From Formosimonas limnophila (lineage in GTDB: Bacteria > Pseudomonadota > Gammaproteobacteria > Burkholderiales > Burkholderiaceae): 64,000 nucleotides of DNA. Numbering within the stretch: position 1 is the first letter of the stretch; each line of letters opens with the position of its first letter. The notes under the pieces are model-generated. The model was not told the origin of the DNA, made no database searches, and was given only the letters and a program-made list of their open reading frames with translations. Where the stretch lies: the NCBI RefSeq assembly GCF_014652675.1, contig NZ_BMZG01000001.1, forward strand, positions 248,001 to 312,000. The letters are read 5' to 3'. This document shows, one piece after another, positions 45,119 through 55,197 of the stretch. The position numbers and the translations under genes were made by a program.

Positions 45119-46261
45119 ATGTTACCTATTTTTTCTAACCAATTTCCCAAAGCGCTGCTCGTACTGGCAGATGGCACGGTATTTCATGGCTACAGCATTG
45201 GCGCGAGCGGGCATGTGGTTGCCGAAGTAGTCTTTAACACCGCGATGACGGGCTACCAAGAGATTTTGACCGACCCATCGTATACCGAGCAAATCGTCAC
45301 ATTGACCTATCCGCACATCGGCAACGTCGGTGTGAATTCAGAAGACGTCGAAGCGGACAAAGTCTACGCCGCAGGTCTCATTATCCGCGACTTATCGCCC
45401 GTGGTGAGCAATTTCCGTGCCGAACAATCTTTGCCCGATTACCTTAAGGCAAATAACATCGTCGCCATCGCAGGCGTGGACACACGTGAGCTGACGCGCG
45501 TCTTGCGCGAGAAGGGTGCGCAGGGCGGTTGCATCATGGTCGGCGACGATGTGGGACTGGCGACTCGACTGGCTGCGGGCTTTGGTGGGATGAGCGGTTT
45601 GGACTTGGCAAAAGTCGTTACCACGGACAAAGCCTATCAATGGACTGAGACGGAATGGGCACTCGGCGAAGGTTACTCAACCGTCTCAAACCCCCGTTTT
45701 AAAGTCGTCGCCTATGACTTTGGCGTTAAGCGAAATATCCTGCGCATGCTCGCCTCGCGCGGCTGCGACATCACCGTCGTGCCTGCGCAGACCTCAGCGG
45801 CAGAAGTCCTCGCTATGAACCCTGACGGCGTATTTCTCTCAAACGGTCCTGGCGACCCAGAGCCATGCGACTACGCCATCGCCGCGACACGTGAGTTCCT
45901 CGACAAAAACATCCCAACCTTCGGCATTTGCTTGGGTCATCAAATCATGGCACTCGCGGCGGGTGCAAAAACCCTCAAGATGAAATTCGGCCACCACGGC
46001 GCGAACCATCCTGTCAAAGATTTAGACACAGGCCGCGTCGTCATCACCTCACAAAACCACGGTTTTGCCGCTGACGAAGCAACATTACCCGCCAATGTAC
46101 GCGCGACGCACGTCTCGTTGTTTGATGGCAGCTTGCAAGGCTTGGCGTTCACGGATAAACCCGCGTTTAGTTTCCAAGGTCACCCAGAAGCATCACCTGG
46201 GCCGCATGATATTGCGTATCTGTTTGATAAATTCACGGATTTGATGGCACAAAATAAGTAA
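45119..46261 (+). CDS. carA: Carbamoyl-phosphate synthase small subunit
   Basis: About 380 residues. Class I glutamine amidotransferase that supplies ammonia to CarB for pyrimidine and arginine synthesis. The nucleophile cysteine is in [11 protein letters not shown] and the His/Glu pair in [13 protein letters not shown]-terminal [17 protein letters not shown] and [17 protein letters not shown] are typical. An ATG at 45065 would add residues encoded by the leader terminator, so ATG 45119, with GGAG at 45109-45112, is chosen over 45116. Followed by a LysE-type exporter; carB lies 2.5 kb further on, separated by extra genes. Confidence 0.96.
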   Translation: MLPIFSNQFPKALLVLADGTVFHGYSIGASGHVVAEVVFNTAMTGYQEILTDPSYTEQIVTLTYPHIGNVGVNSEDVEADKVYAAGLIIRDLSPVVSNFRAEQSLPDYLKANNIVAIAGVDTRELTRVLREKGAQGGCIMVGDDVGLATRLAAGFGGMSGLDLAKVVTTDKAYQWTETEWALGEGYSTVSNPRFKVVAYDFGVKRNILRMLASRGCDITVVPAQTSAAEVLAMNPDGVFLSNGPGDPEPCDYAIAATREFLDKNIPTFGICLGHQIMALAAGAKTLKMKFGHHGANHPVKDLDTGRVVITSQNHGFAADEATLPANVRATHVSLFDGSLQGLAFTDKPAFSFQGHPEASPGPHDIAYLFDKFTDLMAQNK

Positions 46262-46313
46262 ACCACGGTCGTCCTCACGCAGTTTAGAGCGGCTAATAAA
46301 AGCAAAGTAGCTC

Positions 46314-47018
46314 ATGGATTTTTTCACCAACCTCGGCATCACAGACATCACCGCCTACCTCATTGGTACCGTGGCGATTATTCTATTGCCGGGGCCGAAC
46401 TCCATGTATGTTCTGACCACCGCCGCACAGCAGGGCGTGCGACGTGGCTATGCGGGTGCGGCTGGGGTATTTGTCGGTGACACCATCATCATGGTGTTGG
46501 CTGTGACTGGTGCAGCTACACTACTACAAGAATTCCCGCAATTATTTAGTGCGCTGAAAATCACAGGTGCGCTCTATCTCTCTTACCTCGGCATCCAAAT
46601 GCTCATCGGCGCGTGGCGTATTTGGGCGAGACGTGCTGAACTCACCGCTGACGCCATGACAAAAGCGGCTGTTGAGCTTGACGCCTCAGAGCAAAGCACG
46701 CTCAGAACGACTGAAGGCATGCATCCTTTTAAGAAAGCATTACTTGTCAGTCTGATTAACCCGAAGGCGATTTTGTTTGTTTTGTCTTTCTTTTTGCAAT
46801 TTGTGTCGCCCTCTGCCGAACACCCGTATCTCGCGTTTTTAATCCTCGGGATGATATTGCAGTTGTGTAGCATTGCGTATTTGAGCGCGTTGATTTTTGC
46901 AGGTACGCGGCTCGCCACAGCTTTTCGCTCACGGCCGCTTTGGATGGTAGCAGGCACGGCGGTGGTGGGGTTGATGTTTGTTGGTTTTAGCGTGCGGTTG
47001 GCGATGGTGACAGTGTGA
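46314..47018 (+). CDS. LysE/LeuE family amino acid exporter
   Basis: 234 residues with about six membrane helices. The family signature LLPGPNSMYVLTTAAQQGVRRGYAGAAGVFVGDTIIM (about 24-60) is complete, and NPKAILFVLSFFLQF marks the second half. LeuE is the closest named member; the substrate is unproven. The carA-lysE order is common in Burkholderiales, suggesting co-transcription (52 nt gap). Confidence 0.9.
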   Translation: MDFFTNLGITDITAYLIGTVAIILLPGPNSMYVLTTAAQQGVRRGYAGAAGVFVGDTIIMVLAVTGAATLLQEFPQLFSALKITGALYLSYLGIQMLIGAWRIWARRAELTADAMTKAAVELDASEQSTLRTTEGMHPFKKALLVSLINPKAILFVLSFFLQFVSPSAEHPYLAFLILGMILQLCSIAYLSALIFAGTRLATAFRSRPLWMVAGTAVVGLMFVGFSVRLAMVTV

Positions 47019-47126
47019 TGAACTGCGTAACAAATCTGCCTGTTTCATAATTGTTACTATACGAAATTTTAATTCACCATCCAAAATAAAGTCCAGTTAG
47101 CACTTTACGTAACAATCTTATTCTTT

Positions 47127-47819
47127 ATGAAAAACGAAAACCTTCCCCGTATTGATCGGCAGCACTTGCAAGAAGAGCTTCAAAGTAAATGGTTTAAGAA
47201 AGTACTTCTTCAAACTTTTATTGGTTTGTTTGTTGCGCCAGGGCATCGCGTACGCGATTATATTAATGTAAATCGAGACAGATTGGTTAAGCCCATCTCG
47301 TACTTAGCGACAACCCTTGTGATTTACTTATGGTTTGACGCCAAATACACTGAGCCATTGGCGGAAGGAGCTAATGCGTATAAAAGCTTTACCCAAAACT
47401 TGCTGTATTTTCAGTTACTCAGTATATTTTTTAAAGCATGGTTAATGTCTCGGTTCTTTTTTAAATCCGAGCCGTATAATTTTTATGAATACGTCGTTTT
47501 ACTGATTTATGTCGCTGCACAATCCAATTTTTTTGGCATTATATTTTTAGTTGGACAACACTATTTGACCACAACGTTTAAAGTGTTAGAGCCTTCTGTG
47601 GCAACGTTTGGTGTGGTTTTGGTGATATTGGTTCAATTGGCCTACTTTCTCCAGACAATCGCTCAGTTTTTTCGCAAAAAGACGGCTTCTCTCTATGGGA
47701 AAAGCATCGCTATTCATCTTTTGGGCGTGATTTTTCAATTGGCTTTGTTTTTTGCTTATTTTATTGGTTATTCTATTATCCAGTCACTTTTTGAATGTGC
47801 AGAGTGTTGGATAGAGTAG
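47127..47819 (+). CDS. DUF3667-like membrane protein without zinc ribbon
   Basis: 230 residues. The cytoplasmic start RIDRQHLQEELQSKWFKKVLLQTFIGLFVAPGHRVRDYINVNRDRLVKPISYLATTLVIYLWF has the pattern of DUF3667 proteins, though the usual N-terminal CxxC zinc ribbon is missing. Five or so membrane helices follow (about 55-72, 90-110, 120-150, 165-185 and 200-220). Function unknown. AT-rich compared with carA and carB, and with no clear ribosome-binding site, so it may be an insertion between the car genes. The C-terminus ECAECWIE has two cysteines. Confidence 0.6.
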   Translation: MKNENLPRIDRQHLQEELQSKWFKKVLLQTFIGLFVAPGHRVRDYINVNRDRLVKPISYLATTLVIYLWFDAKYTEPLAEGANAYKSFTQNLLYFQLLSIFFKAWLMSRFFFKSEPYNFYEYVVLLIYVAAQSNFFGIIFLVGQHYLTTTFKVLEPSVATFGVVLVILVQLAYFLQTIAQFFRKKTASLYGKSIAIHLLGVIFQLALFFAYFIGYSIIQSLFECAECWIE

Positions 47820-47952
47820 CTCAATGTTTGTCTACACTTCTCCGCGTGATCGGGGTATGTGGGCAAGGGAGTGTTGCCGATGGATTGGGGTGGTGGGTTT
47901 GCGAGTGGGTTGGGTGAGTTGGATTAGGGTTTAAATATGGTGGTTAAACGGC

Positions 47953-48666
47953 GCAATGCCCTGTGCTTATTGCACTCTAAGCCACTAATAGAGTAATTTT
48001 TTATGGAGCAGTTTTAAAAGTGGATGAAATTAAACAAACGGTTTCCTTTTTTCAGGGGGTATATACACTTATAATTGGCCTTTCCGTGACGGAAGCCATA
48101 AGAAGTTTGGTTTTAAAAGAAGGTCAGAGTGATTTAAAATCTTCCGTCCTCAAGTTAGATCATTTACCATCACTTGTTGGCTTTTTTTGCATCGTTCTCC
48201 CTTTTTATCAAGGGATGGGAAGGCATTTTTTTAGCGTGTATATTAATAATATAGAACATGAAGCTAACAATTATTCAGTAACTTTAATGATTGATGCTTT
48301 ATTTTTCCTTATAGAGGCAAGCGTTATGTTTTTCATGTCGACGTTATTGGCAAAGGATAGATGGAGATTGTTTTTTGGTGCAATTATTTTGCTTATGATA
48401 TTGGATTCTTTATGGGCATTTAATGTGTGGCTATTTACTGAGGATGGCTATTTTAAATATTGGACTTTCCTTAAAATGAATGCATTATTGGGATGCTTGA
48501 TTACCATTCCTTTATTGGTGCTTTGTAAGCAAGGTAAAAAGATTGATAATTATGCAATCTACTATGGAATGACTGTAAATATACTGGTTGCTGTGGTTAA
48601 TTATAGTGTTAATTGGAACTGGTATTTTCCTCCAGCTATTAGGATGCAATAAGCGTAGCGCATTGC
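47953..48666. repeat. Inverted REP-like repeats flanking the next gene
   Basis: A 22-nt palindrome-like element at 47953-47974 (GCAATGCCCTGTGCTTATTG..) and its inverted relative at 48645-48666 differ at 3 of 22 positions. The right copy overlaps the stop codon and last codons of the membrane gene at 48020. Both have a TAG-type foot outside the stem, as in REP elements. The bracketed segment is about 714 bp. Confidence 0.65.
48020..48652 (+). CDS. Unknown six-helix membrane protein, AT-rich
   Basis: 210 residues, GTG start with GGAG about 11 nt upstream. Hydrophobic segments near residues 12-26, 50-65, 85-105, 112-132, 145-162 and 180-200. No family recognised and no catalytic motif seen. The base composition is clearly more AT-rich than carB next to it. 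The last codons and stop lie in a REP-like repeat whose inverted partner lies upstream, so the gene may have arrived as a repeat-bounded cassette. It splits carA-lysE from carB. Confidence 0.6.
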   Translation: MDEIKQTVSFFQGVYTLIIGLSVTEAIRSLVLKEGQSDLKSSVLKLDHLPSLVGFFCIVLPFYQGMGRHFFSVYINNIEHEANNYSVTLMIDALFFLIEASVMFFMSTLLAKDRWRLFFGAIILLMILDSLWAFNVWLFTEDGYFKYWTFLKMNALLGCLITIPLLVLCKQGKKIDNYAIYYGMTVNILVAVVNYSVNWNWYFPPAIRMQ

Positions 48667-48715
48667 ACCATAAAAAATGTATTGAAATTGAATTAACGAA
48701 GTTGAAGGATTAAAA

Positions 48716-51700
48716 ATGCCAAAACGTAAGGACCTAAAATCCATCCTGATCATCGGCGCGGGGCCGATTATTATTGGGCAAGCCTGTGAGTTTGATTATT
48801 CGGGTGCGCAAGCTTGTAAAGCCTTGCGTGAGGAGGGCTATCGCGTCATCCTCGTGAACTCCAATCCCGCGACGATCATGACCGACCCTGAGATGGCGGA
48901 CGCGACGTACATCGAGCCGATTACGTGGGAAGTGGTTGAGAAGATTATCGAGAAAGAGCGGCCAGACGCGATTCTACCAACCATGGGTGGACAGACGGCG
49001 TTGAATTGTGCGTTGGATTTACATCGCAACGGCGTTTTAGCCAAACACAACGTTCAGCTCATCGGCGCGTCGCCTGAGGCGATTGATAAGGCTGAGGATC
49101 GCATGAAGTTCAAAGATGCGATGACGAAAATCGGTCTTGGCTCGGCATTGTCGGGCATCGCGCACTCGTGGGAAGAGGCGCAAACTGTACATCAAATGAT
49201 TGCGCAGACGAACAGTAACTCGGGTTATCCCGTCATTATTCGCCCGTCGTTCACGATGGGTGGCACGGGCGGTGGGATTGCATACAACCGCGAGGAGTTT
49301 GAGGAAATTTGCAAACGCGGTTTGGATTTGTCACCGACCAATGAATTGTTGATTGAAGAATCGCTGCTCGGTTGGAAAGAGTACGAGATGGAAGTGGTGC
49401 GCGACTCTGCGGATAACTGCATCATTGTGTGTTCGATTGAAAATCTTGACCCGATGGGCGTTCACACGGGCGACTCGATTACGGTCGCGCCTGCGCAGAC
49501 GTTGACAGATAAAGAGTACCAAATCATGCGCAATGCCTCGCTGGCGGTGCTGCGCGAGATTGGTGTGGATACAGGCGGTTCGAACGTGCAGTTTTCGGTT
49601 AACCCTGACACGGGGCGCATGATTGTCATCGAGATGAATCCGCGTGTGTCCCGCTCGTCGGCGCTCGCGTCGAAAGCCACAGGTTTCCCGATTGCAAAAA
49701 TTGCGGCGAAGCTCGCGGTGGGTTACACGCTTGATGAACTGAAAAATGACATCACAGGCGGCGCGATGCCAGCGTCGTTTGAGCCGTCGATTGACTACGT
49801 CGTGACGAAGATTCCACGTTTTGCGTTCGAGAAATTCCGCGAAGCCGACCCGCACCTGACCACCCAGATGAAATCGGTGGGTGAGGTGATGGCGATTGGC
49901 CGCACGTTCCAAGAATCATTTCAAAAAGCCCTGCGTGGTTTAGAAGTCGGTATTGATGGTTTAAATCCGATGACCACCGACCGCGCGGACATCATCGAGG
50001 AGATTCGTGAGCCGAAAGACAAGCGGATTTTATACGTCGCGGATGCATTCCGCATCGGTTTGACCGTGGATGAGGTGTTTAATTACTCAAAAATTGACCG
50101 TTGGTTCCTCGTGCAAATCGAAGAAATCGTACGTTTGGAGGAATACGTTGTCAAACACAGCGTGGACAATTTCACAGCAGATGATTGGCTTGGTTTGAAG
50201 CAAAAAGGCTTTTCCGACAGACGTTTAGCGCAGCTATTGAATGTAAAAGATGAAGAGATTCGTGCGGCGCGTCATACGTTTAATGTGCGTCCTGTATACA
50301 AGCGCGTTGATACCTGCGCGGCAGAATTCGCGACGAACACAGCGTATATGTATTCAACGTATGAGCAACATTGCGAATCAAATCCGTCGAATAAAAAGAA
50401 AATCATGGTGCTCGGCGGCGGGCCAAATCGGATTGGTCAAGGAATTGAATTTGACTACTGCTGCGTGCACGCCGCGCTCGCTTTGCGCGACGATGGTTAT
50501 GAGACGATTATGGTCAACTGTAACCCTGAGACGGTCTCGACGGATTATGATACTTCTGACCGTTTGTACTTTGAACCTGTGACGTTAGAAGATGTTTTAG
50601 AAATTGTCGCGGTTGAAAAACCGATTGGCGTGATTGTCCAGTACGGTGGGCAAACGCCACTCAAACTCGCGTTGGATTTAGAGCGAAATGGTGTGCCGAT
50701 TATTGGCACGTCGCCTGATTCGATTGATTTGGCCGAAGACCGTGAGCGTTTCCAGCAGCTCTTACATGAGTTGGGGCTGCGTCAACCGCCAAACCGAACC
50801 GCCCGAGCGGAGGATGAGGCGTTGCGACTTGCTGATGAAATTGGTTATCCGCTCGTGGTGCGCCCGTCTTATGTTTTGGGTGGCCGTGCAATGGAGATTG
50901 TCCATGAACGCAGTGATTTAGAGCGCTACATGCGCGAAGCGGTGAAAGTCTCGAACGACTCGCCTGTTTTGCTCGACCGATTCCTCGATGATGCAATTGA
51001 AGCTGATGTGGACTGCATTTGTGACGCGACAGGTGCGGTGGTCATCGGCGGTGTGATGGAGCACATCGAGCAGGCGGGCGTGCATTCGGGTGACTCGGCG
51101 TGTTCGTTGCCGCCATACTACTTGAGCCAGCCGACAATTGATGAAATCAAACGCCAAACCGCTGAGATGGCGCGCGCGCTGAAAGTCATCGGTTTGATGA
51201 ACGTGCAGTTTGCTGTGCAACAAAAAGACGGCGTGGATGTGATTTATGTCCTCGAAGTGAATCCTCGTGCGTCGCGCACCGTGCCGTTTGTCTCCAAAGC
51301 CATCGGTCGCCCATTGGCAAAAGTCGCTGCGCGCGTGATGGCGGGGCAGACATTGGCCGAGTTGGGCTGCACTGATGAAATCATCCCGCCGTACTTCAGC
51401 GTCAAAGAAGCGGTGTTCCCGTTTAATAAATTCCCTGGTGTTGACCCAGTTTTAAGCCCAGAAATGCGCTCAACGGGTGAAGTCATGGGCGTCGGCCGCA
51501 CATTTGGCGAAGCTCTGTACAAATCACAACTCGCGGCTTCGTCGCGTTTGCCTGAGAGTGGCAAAGTCTTCATCAGCGTGAAAAACTCGGACAAACCTGC
51601 CATGCGCAAAGTCGCTGCGAATTTGCTCGAACTGGGTTACACGCTGTGCGCCACGGGTGGCACGGCGGATGATTTAAAAGATGCAGGTTTGCCTGTTGAA

Positions 51701-51964
51701 AAAATCAATAAAGTCAAAGAAGGTCGTCCACACATCGTCGATGCGATGAAAAATGGCGATATCGCACTTGTTTTCACCACAGTGGATGAAACCCGTGATG
51801 CCATTAATGACTCCAGCTCGATTCGCAAAACCGCCATCGCCCAACGCATCACCTACCAAACCACGGTAGCGGGTGCAGAAGCGGCGGTTGAAGGGATGAA
51901 ACATTTGCACGAGATTCATGTTTATAATGTGCAATGTTTGCATAGCTCATTGAACGGCCTATAG
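48716..51964 (+). CDS. carB: Carbamoyl-phosphate synthase large subunit
   Basis: 1082 residues. Two homologous ATP-grasp halves (about 1-550 and 555-935) phosphorylate bicarbonate and carbamate: [22 protein letters not shown] and its repeat [42 protein letters not shown] and [14 protein letters not shown] are the ATP loops. The C-terminal MGS-like regulatory domain (about 945-1075, [14 protein letters not shown] ... [16 protein letters not shown]) binds effectors. AAGGA precedes the ATG. Partner of carA, 2.5 kb upstream. Confidence 0.98.
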   Translation: MPKRKDLKSILIIGAGPIIIGQACEFDYSGAQACKALREEGYRVILVNSNPATIMTDPEMADATYIEPITWEVVEKIIEKERPDAILPTMGGQTALNCALDLHRNGVLAKHNVQLIGASPEAIDKAEDRMKFKDAMTKIGLGSALSGIAHSWEEAQTVHQMIAQTNSNSGYPVIIRPSFTMGGTGGGIAYNREEFEEICKRGLDLSPTNELLIEESLLGWKEYEMEVVRDSADNCIIVCSIENLDPMGVHTGDSITVAPAQTLTDKEYQIMRNASLAVLREIGVDTGGSNVQFSVNPDTGRMIVIEMNPRVSRSSALASKATGFPIAKIAAKLAVGYTLDELKNDITGGAMPASFEPSIDYVVTKIPRFAFEKFREADPHLTTQMKSVGEVMAIGRTFQESFQKALRGLEVGIDGLNPMTTDRADIIEEIREPKDKRILYVADAFRIGLTVDEVFNYSKIDRWFLVQIEEIVRLEEYVVKHSVDNFTADDWLGLKQKGFSDRRLAQLLNVKDEEIRAARHTFNVRPVYKRVDTCAAEFATNTAYMYSTYEQHCESNPSNKKKIMVLGGGPNRIGQGIEFDYCCVHAALALRDDGYETIMVNCNPETVSTDYDTSDRLYFEPVTLEDVLEIVAVEKPIGVIVQYGGQTPLKLALDLERNGVPIIGTSPDSIDLAEDRERFQQLLHELGLRQPPNRTARAEDEALRLADEIGYPLVVRPSYVLGGRAMEIVHERSDLERYMREAVKVSNDSPVLLDRFLDDAIEADVDCICDATGAVVIGGVMEHIEQAGVHSGDSACSLPPYYLSQPTIDEIKRQTAEMARALKVIGLMNVQFAVQQKDGVDVIYVLEVNPRASRTVPFVSKAIGRPLAKVAARVMAGQTLAELGCTDEIIPPYFSVKEAVFPFNKFPGVDPVLSPEMRSTGEVMGVGRTFGEALYKSQLAASSRLPESGKVFISVKNSDKPAMRKVAANLLELGYTLCATGGTADDLKDAGLPVEKINKVKEGRPHIVDAMKNGDIALVFTTVDETRDAINDSSSIRKTAIAQRITYQTTVAGAEAAVEGMKHLHEIHVYNVQCLHSSLNGL

Positions 51965-52117
51965 GTGTTTAGCACTTGCTAGTTATTGCATTCTTTCTTG
52001 GATACAAGGCTTAGGCAAACAATGAGGTTTTTGTGGTGCTGCCAGCAGTTAACGCAAGAAAAAAGACTTGATTGACTTTAGGCAGATATTTTTTAATCGT
52101 ATTTTAGGAAAAAACCA

Positions 52118-52486
52118 ATGAAATTATTTAAATTTTTACTGTTTGCTTTTATTTCTTGTGTGTATTCAACGCAAGGGCTTGCTCAAAATACGCCAACCCC
52201 GACGTTAATTGGTGCTGTTTTTGAGGACGAAAACAAAAATGGTTTACGAGAAAAAGATGAACAAGGCATCCCTGGTGTGCGAATTATGATTCAGGGAGGG
52301 TTCATCGTTGAAACAGATGCAGATGGTTTGTTTCACGTCGATGGTTTGCCGCGAGCGCGCAACATTGTGATAAAGCTTGATAAGCAGACTTTGCCAATAG
52401 GCTACCAATTGACCACACAAAATCCGAGAAGTGTTTATCGCTCAAGCTCGATGGCGAATATAAACTTTGGTGCAGCTAAAGAATAA
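52118..52486 (+). CDS. Secreted SdrD/CNA-B-like domain protein
   Basis: 122 residues. Signal peptide (about 1-22, ending GLAQ), then one prealbumin-like beta domain: LIGAVFEDENKNGLREKDEQGIPGVRIMIQGGFIVETDADGLFHVDGLP. This matches SdrD-B type repeats of large surface proteins, with the acidic D-E-N-K-N-G Ca-binding-like loop. A single free domain of this kind is unusual, since in relatives it occurs as part of big adhesins or fimbrial ushers. Clear TAGGA site before the ATG. First of three small envelope genes between carB and greA. Confidence 0.75.
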   Translation: MKLFKFLLFAFISCVYSTQGLAQNTPTPTLIGAVFEDENKNGLREKDEQGIPGVRIMIQGGFIVETDADGLFHVDGLPRARNIVIKLDKQTLPIGYQLTTQNPRSVYRSSSMANINFGAAKE

Positions 52487-52513
52487 AAACTTTTCTTTCT
52501 CAGGATAAATGAT

Positions 52514-52759
52514 ATGAAGCCAATCAATAAAACTTTATTTACTCTTGGTTTAACCGTTTTTTTGTCTATTGTGCTGGCAAATACATCAGAAAATGTTGCC
52601 AAAAGAGTTCAAGCCTTAGATACAGACAAAGATGGTGGGGTTTCTTTAAGCGAAGCTAAAGCGGGTAAAGCATCGCGTATTATTAACAACTTCACACGTC
52701 TTGACAGTAATAAAGATGGCAAAGTCACCGTTTCTGAAATTGAAGCAGCAATGAAGTAG
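52514..52759 (+). CDS. Small secreted EF-hand protein
   Basis: 81 residues. Signal peptide or single membrane anchor (LFTLGLTVFLSIVLANTSE), then two EF-hand calcium loops, DTDKDGGVSLSE (about 37-48) and DSNKDGKVTVSE (about 64-75), each with Asp at positions 1, 3 and 5 and a glutamate at 12. Probably a periplasmic calcium-binding protein. It follows the SdrD-B-like gene by 27 nt, whose own loop is Ca-binding-like, so the two may work together; this is inference. Confidence 0.8.
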   Translation: MKPINKTLFTLGLTVFLSIVLANTSENVAKRVQALDTDKDGGVSLSEAKAGKASRIINNFTRLDSNKDGKVTVSEIEAAMK

Positions 52760-52804
52760 ACTTTGAAATATATCCGTAAAAATTGTTTGTATAGGAAAAC
52801 ATAT

Positions 52805-53188
52805 ATGTTATTTGCCCATTGGATGCTGCTTGCTGCGACCTTCTTACCGATTGTCGCCATCTCTTTCGCTAAAACGAGTAAAAAATACGACAACTATCAG
52901 CCTCGCGCTTATGTTGAGTCGTTGGGTGACAGCACCATGCAAAAACGTATGGTATGGGCGCAGGAAAATAGCTGGGAAGCTTTGATGATGTTCGCACCAG
53001 CTGTATTGTTGGCGACGTTTTTGCAGGTTAATTCAGGCACGATGAATTTATTGGCGGGTGGTTTTATTGCGGCTCGCTTGGTTTATTTGTGGTGCTATGC
53101 CAAAAATCTGGCCACGGCGCGTTCAAGCGTCTGGTTTGTAGGGGTGATTTGTGTGATTGGCCTGTATGTGGCTTGTGCGATGGCTTGA
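52805..53188 (+). CDS. MAPEG family membrane protein
   Basis: 127 residues with four membrane helices. The pattern matches the MAPEG (membrane-associated, eicosanoid and glutathione metabolism) superfamily, for example RMVWAQENSWEALMMFAPAVLLATFL and GGFIAARLVYLWCYAKNLATAR with the conserved arginines. Bacterial members are mostly of unknown substrate, with glutathione-linked activity suggested. ATG 52805 has AGGAAAAC upstream and is preferred to the TTG at 52763. Confidence 0.8.
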   Translation: MLFAHWMLLAATFLPIVAISFAKTSKKYDNYQPRAYVESLGDSTMQKRMVWAQENSWEALMMFAPAVLLATFLQVNSGTMNLLAGGFIAARLVYLWCYAKNLATARSSVWFVGVICVIGLYVACAMA

Positions 53189-53260
53189 TTTGAATAAATT
53201 GATCGATTCTTGTGCCATCAGAAAAACTTTTGTGTACAATACACCCATCAATGAGACAAA

Positions 53261-53293
53261 CACCGCATCCTTTAGGGATGCGGTGCTTTTTTT
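53261..53293 (+). terminator. Hairpin terminator in front of greA
   Basis: CACCGCATCC (53261-53270) pairs with GGATGCGGTG (53276-53285) and is followed by CTTTTTTT. It lies 58 nt before the greA ATG. It may end the MAPEG transcript or, if the TACAAT at 53235-53240 is a -10 box, sit in the greA leader. Confidence 0.85.
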
Positions 53294-53350
53294 GAATACA
53301 GCAACAACCGTGCAATGCATAAAAATGCACACGATAGACAGAGGTGAAAC

Positions 53351-53824
53351 ATGACAACCCCCATTACCAAATACGGCGCACAATTGCTCAAGGACGAGCT
53401 ACATCGCTTAAAAACTATTGAGCGTCCTGAGACCATTACGGCTATTTCAGAGGCTCGTGCGCAAGGTGATTTGTCCGAAAATGCAGAGTACGATGCAGCG
53501 AAAGAAAAACAAGCTTTCGTTGAAGGTCGCATTATGGAGCTAGAGTCTAAACTGTCAAATTGCCAAATCATCGATCCGTCAGAGTTAGATGCTGAAGGTC
53601 GCGTGGTTTTTGGCTCGACCGTTGAGTTAGAGGATTTGGATTCGGGTCAGAAAGTAAAATACCAAATCGTGGGCGATGATGAGGCAGACTTAAAAGTGTC
53701 TAAAATCTCCATCAGCTCACCGATTGCCCGTGCTTTGATTGGCAAGTATGCAGGCGATGTGGCTGAAGTACAAGCCCCATCTGGCAAACGTGAGTACGAA
53801 ATCATGGATGTGCTCTACGTCTAA
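53351..53824 (+). CDS. greA: Transcription elongation factor GreA
   Basis: 157 residues. N-terminal coiled coil (YGAQLLKDELHRLKTIERPETI ... GDLSENAEYDAAKEKQAFVEGRIMELESKL) with the acidic DxxENAEY tip that rescues backtracked RNA polymerase, and a C-terminal FKBP-like domain (GSTVELEDLDSGQKVKYQIVG ... SSPIARALIGK). GAGGTG gives a good ribosome-binding site. Its place after carB and before DUF4149 is usual for the order, apart from the three envelope genes inserted upstream. Confidence 0.97.
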   Translation: MTTPITKYGAQLLKDELHRLKTIERPETITAISEARAQGDLSENAEYDAAKEKQAFVEGRIMELESKLSNCQIIDPSELDAEGRVVFGSTVELEDLDSGQKVKYQIVGDDEADLKVSKISISSPIARALIGKYAGDVAEVQAPSGKREYEIMDVLYV

Positions 53825-53869
53825 TTTTAGTGGCACATGACACGCTTTGATGGTGTGTCAAATGAACGG

Positions 53870-53896
53870 AAACGGGCATTCATGCCCGTTTATGCT
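53870..53896 (+). terminator. Terminator after greA
   Basis: AAACGGGCAT (53870-53879) and ATGCCCGTTT (53882-53891) form a stem; the T-run follows a few bases later and is broken by atg. Confidence 0.7.
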
Positions 53897-53940
53897 TTTT
53901 AGCCGATATTTTAAATAGCATTAATCATTCGAGTGAATTT

Positions 53941-54399
53941 ATGACAAAGACCAAAGTTTTTCAAACACTCGCCCATATTGCCCTCGTACTGTGGGCTGGG
54001 GCGACTTGGGCTGTTGGGTATTTGGTAGCGCCATTGCTGTTCACTCGATTTTCATCAGAGCGTGCTGGTGAAACGATGGCGGTGCTACTCAATGGTGTTT
54101 TTTTACTCGGTTTGGGCTGCGCCATGCTGGTTTTGCTCGATATGCGGGTGCGTTTGGCGCGGCAACTGCATCAGCATCGTGAGCTGTGGTTGGTTTTGAG
54201 CTTGGTGTTGTTGATGATTGCTCAGTATAGCGGCGTATTGCCTGCAATCGACCAATTAAAGACGCTCCAGCAAAGTGGCGTGGATGTGCCGTCGGACTTT
54301 GGCCGATTGCATGGCGTGTCCCAAGTATTGTATTTGCTGCAAAGTGTGCTGTTGCTGGTTTTGGTGTATCGAAGATTGCCGAAGTCTCTGGAGTCATGA
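53941..54399 (+). CDS. DUF4149 family membrane protein
   Basis: 152 residues with four membrane helices (about 8-28, 45-65, 82-102 and 122-142). LAHIALVLWAGATWAVGYLVAPLLF and GVSQVLYLLQSVLLLVLVYR are typical of DUF4149, which often lies downstream of greA. Function unknown. Overlaps ung by 4 nt (ATGA). Confidence 0.85.
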   Translation: MTKTKVFQTLAHIALVLWAGATWAVGYLVAPLLFTRFSSERAGETMAVLLNGVFLLGLGCAMLVLLDMRVRLARQLHQHRELWLVLSLVLLMIAQYSGVLPAIDQLKTLQQSGVDVPSDFGRLHGVSQVLYLLQSVLLLVLVYRRLPKSLES

Positions 54400-55070
54400 T
54401 GGATGTCAAAATAGAAGCCTCGTGGAAAGCTGTGCTGGCTGCCGAGTTTGAAAAAAGTTATTTCGCTCAAATCAAACAAGCCTTGCTCGCAGCGAAAGAG
54501 CAGGGTAAAGAGGTTTATCCTCGCGGCGGTTTGATTTTTAATGCGTTCAACACCACGCCGCTGCCTGATGTGAAAGTCGTGATTTTGGGGCAAGACCCTT
54601 ATCATCAACCTGGGCAAGCGATGGGGTTGTCGTTCTCTGTACCTGCCGATGTGAAAATTCCAGCGTCTTTGCGCAATGTGTATAAAGAGCTGGCGCGTAC
54701 CATTGAGGGATTTCAAATACCCCGTCACGGTGATTTATCTCATTGGGCTGAACAGGGCGTATTGATGCTCAATGCGTCTTTGACGGTGGAGCGCGATAAA
54801 GCGGGCAGCCATGCAGGGATTGGCTGGCAGCAGTTCACCGATGAGGTGATTCGAGTCGTCAGCGCGAATCGCGATGGTGTGGTGTTCATGCTTTGGGGCA
54901 ACTTTGCTAAGAAAAAAGCCGTGCTGATTGACACTGCGCGTCATCATGTCCTCACAGCCATACATCCTTCGCCACTCGCAGGTGGTGGCTTCATCGGCTG
55001 CAATCATTTCACTTTGGCCAATGAGAAACTCCTTGCCCAAGGCAAATCAGCCATTGATTGGCAAGTCTGA
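54396..55070 (+). CDS. ung: Uracil-DNA glycosylase
   Basis: 224 residues of family 1. The water-activating motif GQDPYHQPGQAMGLSFSV, LLLNASLTV-type block VLMLNASLTVERDKAGSHAGIGW, FMLWGNFAKKK and the His loop HPSPLAGGGFIGCNHF are complete. Removes uracil from DNA to start base-excision repair. Two in-frame ATGs occur (54396 and 54399); GGAG at 54390-54393 is better spaced for the second, so the N-terminus may be one residue shorter. Confidence 0.96.
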   Translation: MMDVKIEASWKAVLAAEFEKSYFAQIKQALLAAKEQGKEVYPRGGLIFNAFNTTPLPDVKVVILGQDPYHQPGQAMGLSFSVPADVKIPASLRNVYKELARTIEGFQIPRHGDLSHWAEQGVLMLNASLTVERDKAGSHAGIGWQQFTDEVIRVVSANRDGVVFMLWGNFAKKKAVLIDTARHHVLTAIHPSPLAGGGFIGCNHFTLANEKLLAQGKSAIDWQV

Positions 55071-55197
55071 ATCAATTGGTCATTTTAATCTGACCAAAAC
55101 TCGGTTTTATGCGGGCGGCTGCCTATGAATGTCAGCCGCTTTTGTTTATAATCAGCAGGTTGAAAGTTTGACACCCAAAACCACTTCGGAACTGAAT

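Noticed and set aside
49331-49912. 193-codon open frame on the minus strand
   Set aside because: Antisense to carB, arginine/histidine-rich shadow with no ribosome-binding site or family motif.
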